Notes under the pieces: model-generated
The model's database searches: none
Seen by the model: the letters and a program-made list of their open reading frames with translations, nothing else
Told to the model about the DNA's origin: nothing
Position numbers and translations under genes: made by a program
Shown here: piece by piece, positions 4,835-8,118 of the stretch
How the letters are laid out: each line of letters opens with the position of its first letter
How positions within the stretch are numbered: position 1 is the stretch's first letter
NCBI GenBank assembly: GCA_902476875.1
Contig: CABSFC010000115.1
Location: forward strand, 1-8,118
DNA: 8,118 nt
From: an uncultured Oscillibacter sp.
Lineage (GTDB): Bacteria > Bacillota > Clostridia > Oscillospirales > Oscillospiraceae
Direction of reading: 5' to 3'

Positions 4835-4863
4835 TTTTCATCCATATAGTTTTGTGCTAGAAT
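4835..4863 (+). promoter_or_regulatory. Promoter of the desulfurase/flavoenzyme operon, extended -10
   Basis: TTTTCA (4835-4840) and TAGAAT (4858-4863) are spaced by 17 bases, with TG at 4855-4856 giving an extended -10. A transcript from about 4870 would have a leader of about 50 bases before the TTG start at 4921. Confidence 0.6.
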
Positions 4864-4920
4864 CATGGAAAAGGCGGGGCGCTGTTCGGCAGCGCTTTGC
4901 CGCACAAGGAGATGAGGTAC

Positions 4921-6108
4921 TTGATCTATTTGGACAACGGCGCGACCACCTTCCCGAAGCCCGCATGCGTCTATGCGGCGGTGGACACGTTTGGCCGGAC
5001 GGGCGCGGTCAACGCCGGAAGAGGGGCGTACCAGGCCGCCCGGGAGGCCACCGCCATGATCCGCCATGTGAAGGCGCAGCTGATCAGCCTGTGCGACGCG
5101 AAGGACCAGGCCGAGGTGTTCCTGGCCCCCTCTGTGACCGTCGCCCTCAATCAGATCATCTGCGGTCAGCGGTGGACGGCGGGCGCGGTGGCTTACGTTT
5201 CGCCGTATGAGCACAACGCCGTGCTCCGGCCGCTAGACCTGCTGCGCCGCCGGGTCGGAATCCGGGTGCTGGAGCTTCCCCTGGCGGACGACCTGTCCAT
5301 CGACCTGGAGGCGACGGCCCGGATGTTTGCCCAGACGCCCCCCGCTTTCGTCAGCGTCTCGGCGGTCAGCAACGTGACCGGCTATGTGCTGCCCGCCCGG
5401 GAGATTTTCCTGCTGGCCAAGGAGTACGGCGCGTTCACCCTGCTGGACGCCGCCCAGGCCATGGGCCTTTTGAAGCTGCGCTTTGGCCAGCTCCACGCGG
5501 ATGCCGTGGCCTTTGCCGGACACAAGACTCTGTACGCGCCCTTTGGCATCGCCGGAGCGCTTATCCGAAACGGCGTGGACCTGGAGGAGTTTATCACCGG
5601 CGGCAACGGGCACCAGTCCCTGAGCCTGGAGATGCCCCGCTACATGCCCGACAAGCTGGAGAGCGCCAGCACCAACACGGTGGCCGTCGCGGGACTGCAG
5701 GCCTCGCTGGAGTGGCTGAAGACCGTCCGCCCGCTGCGGACCGAGCGGGCCCTGATGGAGTATTTGCTGCCCAGGCTGGAGGAGATCCCCGGCCTGATCC
5801 TCTACCGCGCGCCGGGAGGACCGGAGCGGCAGGCGGGCGTGGTCTCCCTGAACATCGAGGGCTTCCGGGCCAACGAGGTGGCCGCGATCCTGGACAGCCG
5901 ACACGGCATCGCGGTGCGGGCCGGACACCACTGCGCCGCGCTGATCCACCGCCATTTGCGGGACAAGCCCTATGACGGCACCGTCCGCGTCAGTCTCAGC
6001 GTCTTCACCACGACGGAGGAGCTGGACGCGCTGGTGGCCGCGCTGAAAACGATCAACCGCGATATGCTCAAGGGCATCCCGGAGGATGTCCTGCGCGGAA
6101 GCTGCTGA
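4921..6108 (+). CDS. Cysteine desulfurase-like class V aminotransferase
   Basis: This PLP enzyme is predicted to take sulfur from cysteine as an enzyme-bound persulfide, giving alanine. In the 395-residue reading the PLP pocket is complete: H98 (stacking His in YEHNA), D176 and Q179 in LLDAAQA, and Schiff-base K202 in AGHKTL. The persulfide cysteine is C338 in VRAGHHCA, the SufS/CsdA-type active site. R356 in RVSLS matches the substrate-binding arginine. I chose TTG at 4921 because it gives MIYLDNGATTFPKP, the family's usual N-terminus, and AAGGAG (4906-4911) lies nine bases before it. ATG at 4912 directly abuts that site, and TTG at 4897 has none. Length suits the clostridial/enterococcal cysteine desulfurase family rather than IscS. 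It is 24 bases ahead of an Fe-S flavoenzyme gene with which it likely forms an operon. No suf scaffold gene is nearby, so housekeeping cluster assembly is not implied. Confidence 0.9.
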   Translation: MIYLDNGATTFPKPACVYAAVDTFGRTGAVNAGRGAYQAAREATAMIRHVKAQLISLCDAKDQAEVFLAPSVTVALNQIICGQRWTAGAVAYVSPYEHNAVLRPLDLLRRRVGIRVLELPLADDLSIDLEATARMFAQTPPAFVSVSAVSNVTGYVLPAREIFLLAKEYGAFTLLDAAQAMGLLKLRFGQLHADAVAFAGHKTLYAPFGIAGALIRNGVDLEEFITGGNGHQSLSLEMPRYMPDKLESASTNTVAVAGLQASLEWLKTVRPLRTERALMEYLLPRLEEIPGLILYRAPGGPERQAGVVSLNIEGFRANEVAAILDSRHGIAVRAGHHCAALIHRHLRDKPYDGTVRVSLSVFTTTEELDALVAALKTINRDMLKGIPEDVLRGSC

Positions 6109-6132
6109 CATACATACAGGAGGAAAAATGAT

Positions 6133-8076
6133 ATGCGTTATGAAAAACTGTTTCAGGAGGGCCGCATCGGCCCGATGGTCCTGAAAAACCGGGGCGTCAT
6201 GATGCCCATGGCCACCGACATGGCCGACAGGGACGGCATCGTCACCCCGCGCCAGATCCGCTACTACCAGGAGCGGGCCAAGGGCGGCGTCGCCATGATC
6301 ATCAATGAGTACACCGGCGTGGACGATGTGGACAGTATTCCCTCCGTTCACAACCTGCGGGCGGCGCGGGATTACCACATCTCGGAGCTGGAAAAGCTGA
6401 CCGACGCGGTGCACCTGTACGACTGCAAGATCGTGGCGCAGCTGCACCACGGCGGCGCCACCTCCAACCCGGTCTTCACCGGGCGGGAGAATCTGGCCCC
6501 CAGCGCCGTGCCCATCGCCCCTGGCCGCCCGGTGCCCCGGGAGATGACCCTGGAGGACATCGCCCGGGTCCAGCGGAAATTTGTGGACGCGGCCGTCCGC
6601 TGCAAGAAGGCGGGCTACGACGCGGTGGAGCTCCACGGCGCCCACGGCTATTTGATCGCCCAGTTCTTCAGCAAGTATTACAACCGCCGCACGGACGCCT
6701 ACGGCGGCAGTGTGGAGAACCGCTGCCGCTTCATCGCCGAGATCATCGCGGGCATCCGCGCAAAGCTCGGCAGGTTCCCGATCCTCGTCCGCATGTGCGG
6801 CGACGAGATGACCCCGGTGGAGGGCTTTTTGACGCTGGAGGAGGGTATCGAGATCGCGAAGTACCTGGAGAGCTGCGGCATCGACGCCATCAACATCAGC
6901 AACGGCAGCGCCCGCAACGGCGACGCCAACTGCGAGCCCTTCTCCTATCAGTCCGGCTGGAAAAAGCATGTCGCTAAGGCGTATAAGGAAGCGCTTCACA
7001 TCCCGGTCATCGCCACCAACACCATCAAGAACCCCGACTTTGCCGAGCAGCTGCTGGAGGAGGGGGTCTGCGACTTCGTGGGCCTGGGCCGCTCCCAGCT
7101 GGCCGACCCCGAATTCATGAAGAAGGCCCGGGAGGGCCGCGCGGACGAGATCCGCCAGTGCATCGGCTGCCTGTACTGCCGGGAGCGGGTGATCGGAAAC
7201 GGCATGCCCATCCGCTGCGCCATCAACGCCCGCACCGCCCGGGAGGACGTCTTCCCCCACCTCCGCGCTGACGGCGCGGGGCGGACGGTGGCCGTTGTGG
7301 GCGGCGGCCCCGCCGGCATGGAGGCCGCCCGGGTGCTGGCCCTGCGGAAATTCCGTGTGGTGCTGTTTGAAAAGGCCGGGGAGCTGGGCGGCACACTGAA
7401 CGTGGCCGACAAGCCCGCGCTGAAGGACAAGCTGACCCGCCTGAACAAGACCATGCAGACGCAGCTGAAGAAGCTGGACGTGGAGGTCCGCCTGGGCGTG
7501 GAGGCGACTCCGGAGCTGGTGCGGGCGCTGGACCCCGCCGGCGTTATCGTCGCCTGCGGCGCGGAGCCGGTGGTGCCGCCGCTGCCCGGTATCGATCTGC
7601 CCCATGTCTGCACCGCGGAATCCGTGCTGCTGGGCCAATCCGTGCCCTCCGGCAAGGTGGCGGTCATCGGCTCCGGCCTGACCGGCCTGGAGACCAGCGA
7701 GCTGCTGCTGAGCCGGGGCTACGCCCTCTCCATCATCGAGATGGCCGACACCCTGGGCCCCGGCATCTTCGGCGCGATTTTGAACGATGAGCTGAGCCGC
7801 ATCACCCCCCACGACCCCGCTATCTACACCGGCCACAAGCTGGTCTCCATTGAGGAGCGCGGCGTCACGCTGGAGAAGGTCGCCGACGGCAGCCGCGTGA
7901 GCGTGGAGGCGGACAGCGTGGTGCTGGCGCTGGGCGTGCGGCCCCGCGCCGGCGTGGTCAACGCCTTCCGGGACGCGTTCCCCAAGCTGACCGCGGTGGG
8001 CGACGCCCGCCAGGGCGGCCGCATCGCCACGGCCATCCGCCAGGGCTTCGAGGCGGCCTACGTCTTCGAGGCGTGA
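6133..8076 (+). CDS. FMN/FAD/[4Fe-4S] enoate-reductase-type oxidoreductase
   Basis: The 647-residue cytoplasmic enzyme has the layout of 2,4-dienoyl-CoA reductase, BaiCD/BaiH and trimethylamine dehydrogenase. Residues 1-335 form an Old Yellow Enzyme-type TIM barrel binding FMN, with H168, H171 and Y173 in HGAHGYLIAQF and the RRTDAYGGS signature. A [4Fe-4S] site follows at C343, C346, C349 and C362. The C-terminal half binds FAD (VVGGGPAGMEAAR, 388-400, and AVGDA near 621-625) and has an NAD(P)H-type site, GSGLTGLE (513-520). Electrons would pass from NAD(P)H through FAD and the cluster to FMN and then to an unsaturated substrate. The cysteine spacing X2-X2-X12 is that known for trimethylamine dehydrogenase, whereas E. 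coli FadH has X2-X3-X11. AGGAGG (6118-6123) precedes the ATG by nine bases; ATG at 6128 is out of frame. The substrate is not determinable; an alpha,beta-unsaturated acid, ketone or CoA ester is likely. Confidence 0.93.
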   Translation: MRYEKLFQEGRIGPMVLKNRGVMMPMATDMADRDGIVTPRQIRYYQERAKGGVAMIINEYTGVDDVDSIPSVHNLRAARDYHISELEKLTDAVHLYDCKIVAQLHHGGATSNPVFTGRENLAPSAVPIAPGRPVPREMTLEDIARVQRKFVDAAVRCKKAGYDAVELHGAHGYLIAQFFSKYYNRRTDAYGGSVENRCRFIAEIIAGIRAKLGRFPILVRMCGDEMTPVEGFLTLEEGIEIAKYLESCGIDAINISNGSARNGDANCEPFSYQSGWKKHVAKAYKEALHIPVIATNTIKNPDFAEQLLEEGVCDFVGLGRSQLADPEFMKKAREGRADEIRQCIGCLYCRERVIGNGMPIRCAINARTAREDVFPHLRADGAGRTVAVVGGGPAGMEAARVLALRKFRVVLFEKAGELGGTLNVADKPALKDKLTRLNKTMQTQLKKLDVEVRLGVEATPELVRALDPAGVIVACGAEPVVPPLPGIDLPHVCTAESVLLGQSVPSGKVAVIGSGLTGLETSELLLSRGYALSIIEMADTLGPGIFGAILNDELSRITPHDPAIYTGHKLVSIEERGVTLEKVADGSRVSVEADSVVLALGVRPRAGVVNAFRDAFPKLTAVGDARQGGRIATAIRQGFEAAYVFEA

Positions 8077-8118
8077 TTTCCCAAATAGAAAAACAGAAAA
8101 GGGCGGGACCGACAGGTC
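8077..8118. other. Non-coding right edge
   Basis: The 42 bases after the flavoenzyme stop codon are A-rich, then G-rich. I see no hairpin terminator or gene start before the window ends. Confidence 0.5.

Noticed and set aside
4657..4845. Minus-strand 62-codon frame starting MDEKGALAQVYRQISRWL
   Set aside because: The wording is protein-like, but there is no ribosome site before either ATG (4845 or 4866) and the 3' end overlaps the terminator repeat. Kept only as a possible decayed fragment.
5233..7836. Open frame of 867 codons on the minus strand opposite the desulfurase and flavoenzyme genes
   Set aside because: Composition (His, Gly, Val, Ala, Gln, Asp repeats) is that of an antisense shadow of GC-rich codons. 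No family motifs are present, and both plus-strand genes are complete with full catalytic motifs.

Overview
The window reads as a chromosomal segment of a GC-rich Firmicute. The most likely group is a gut clostridial lineage of the Oscillospiraceae type. This rests on the WalR-like response regulator, the clostridial-style tmRNA, the class V aminotransferase beginning MIYLDN, the large Fe-S flavin enoate-reductase-type enzyme, strong GGAGG ribosome sites, and GC-rich codons set against AT-rich promoters. Taxonomy is inferred from these features, not from a search.

Left part (1-1545): a gene-free edge with three consecutive perfect hairpins (32-93), then a leftward operon. A NUDIX hydrolase of the ADP-ribose pyrophosphatase type is transcribed first, followed by an OmpR/PhoB (WalR-like) response regulator. 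Its promoter (TTGGCA-17-TATAAT) sits back to back with the rightward smpB promoter (TTGAAG-17-TATACT with extended -10).

Middle (1546-4454): a rightward run of smpB, a two-pass membrane protein with a PH-like C-terminus (overlapping smpB by one base), a cyclophilin-type peptidyl-prolyl isomerase and a short-chain dehydrogenase. It is followed by ssrA (tmRNA, 4092-4454). SmpB and tmRNA are the two partners of trans-translation, so the rescue system brackets this gene set. The encoded degradation tag reads AIYKLNNNNTVAVAA. The smpB start is odd: the only in-frame conventional start, GTG, is part of the Shine-Dalgarno sequence, while an ACG lies where ATG would be expected.

The non-coding DNA around ssrA is unusually structured. 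It holds a 19-bp-stem inverted repeat (3873-3914), a double-hairpin element directly before the tmRNA 5' end (3959-4085), and a 72-bp palindromic terminator-like repeat present twice (4453-4524 and 4609-4680). A further hairpin (4533-4563) shares a 15-base core with the hairpin upstream of ssrA while having different but self-complementary arms. These are the best candidates for something undescribed.

Right part (4835-8118): a promoter, then a two-gene operon. The first gene is a cysteine-desulfurase-like PLP enzyme (TTG start). The second is a 647-residue FMN/FAD/[4Fe-4S] oxidoreductase of the Old Yellow Enzyme / 2,4-dienoyl-CoA reductase / trimethylamine dehydrogenase superfamily. A sulfur donor next to an Fe-S flavoenzyme is a plausible functional pairing. 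I see no CRISPR array, transposase, phage gene or toxin-antitoxin pair.
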